DNA of 59,718 nt from assembly GCA_027031765.1 (NCBI GenBank), contig JALVPN010000217.1, forward strand, positions 1 to 59,718, written 5' to 3'. Under the pieces are notes generated by a model, which saw only the letters and a program-made list of their open reading frames with translations, made no database searches and was not told the DNA's origin. The translations under genes and the position numbers were made by a program. Shown in pieces: positions 59,674-59,718 of the stretch (positions are counted from its first letter, which is position 1; every line of letters starts with the position of its first letter). Source of the stretch: Promethearchaeota archaeon. Lineage in GTDB: Archaea; Asgardarchaeota; Thorarchaeia; Thorarchaeales; Thorarchaeaceae.

Positions 59674-59718
59674 GGGGTTACCACCTCCTCCGCCCACGAC
59701 CCCCACGACCCATGCCCC

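Noticed and set aside
1-59718. CRISPR arrays, insertion sequences, prophage or integrase genes
   Set aside because: I saw no regularly spaced repeats, transposase motifs (DDE, HUH) or tyrosine recombinases in any frame; the window looks like core chromosome.

Overview
The window is archaeal chromosome: gene-dense, GC-rich by eye, with TATA boxes of the TTTAAAAC / TTTTTATC type about 25 bases before starts and frequent GTG and TTG start codons. It carries a fibrillarin/Nop5 pair, Gar1, SRP19, Trm1, DnaG-type primase, Pelota, aIF2-gamma, Rpo7, Spt4, RNase HII and ribosomal proteins uL3, uL4, uL23, uL2, eS6, eS24, eS31 and eS30. eS30 and an RPC34-like Fe-S winged-helix protein are usual in TACK and Asgard archaea and generally missing from Euryarchaeota. 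Together with FtsZ, DUF1512 and tetrahydromethanopterin C1 genes this points to an Asgard or TACK archaeon, probably not a hyperthermophile. The phylum is an inference; no marker tree was possible.

Layout: 1-825 is the end of a Complex-I-like or group 4 hydrogenase operon (NuoA-like plus a CNGCDIE-type small subunit). 1076-5901 holds a surface M1 aminopeptidase, a gamma-carbonic-anhydrase fold protein, a tandem winged-helix regulator and a secreted protein. 6194-8995 is an acetate pair (acetyl-CoA synthetase and SatP-type transporter), each followed by a hairpin terminator. 9194-17023 carries tRNA-Ile, an AP-endonuclease-like TIM barrel, cyclophilin, Trm1, RlmE, srp19-gar1-RPC34-like, dCMP deaminase, pyrB, a regulator, tRNA-Pro and eS30. 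17068-22980 has pyrK-pyrD, nop5-fibrillarin-DUF61, a regulator and RNase HII. 23056-30167 has tRNA-Trp, a frameshifted surface protein, a solitary 5S rRNA, DUF1512, methionine aminopeptidase and uL3-uL4-uL23-uL2. 30392-37212 has a CdrS-like RHH gene with ftsZ, an Sm-like protein, two 2-oxoacid:ferredoxin oxidoreductase subunits, a MoaD/SAMP-like protein, and mch-fwdC facing ftr. 37388-51675 has tRNA-Thr, Elp3, tRNA-Ser, archease, a SPOUT methyltransferase, a second methionine aminopeptidase, UPF0173, dnaG, a LonB-like AAA protein, pelota, a radical SAM protein, a nucleotidyltransferase, NcsA and an M50 protease. 51914-55928 is the translation/transcription block eS6, aIF2-gamma, PIN, Rpo7, Spt4, eS24, eS31. 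55971-59673 has a membrane protein, initiator tRNA and a cluster with two Fe-S MinD-type ATPases, NifX-like, DUF5320-like and UPF0251 genes.

The most striking signal is in the tRNA genes. Four of six (Pro, Trp, Thr, initiator Met) are interrupted, and each has an intron outside the anticodon loop: D-loop, T-loop, variable loop and D-loop respectively; tRNA-Trp also has the canonical 37/38 intron. Fold geometry fits bulge-helix-bulge splicing sites and removing the introns restores standard tRNAs. This predicts a broad-specificity (heteromeric) splicing endonuclease in this lineage.

Functionally, the metabolic genes suggest acetate uptake and activation, ferredoxin-linked 2-oxoacid metabolism, the formyl-to-methenyl part of the tetrahydromethanopterin C1 branch, de novo pyrimidine synthesis and a membrane hydrogenase or Complex-I-like complex. 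NcsA and the MoaD/SAMP-like protein may cooperate in tRNA thiolation, alongside Elp3 acting on wobble uridine. Two stretches without genes (42893-43653 and 55112-55470) each contain a TATA box followed at the expected distance by a compact foldable sequence, so they are candidate small RNA genes.
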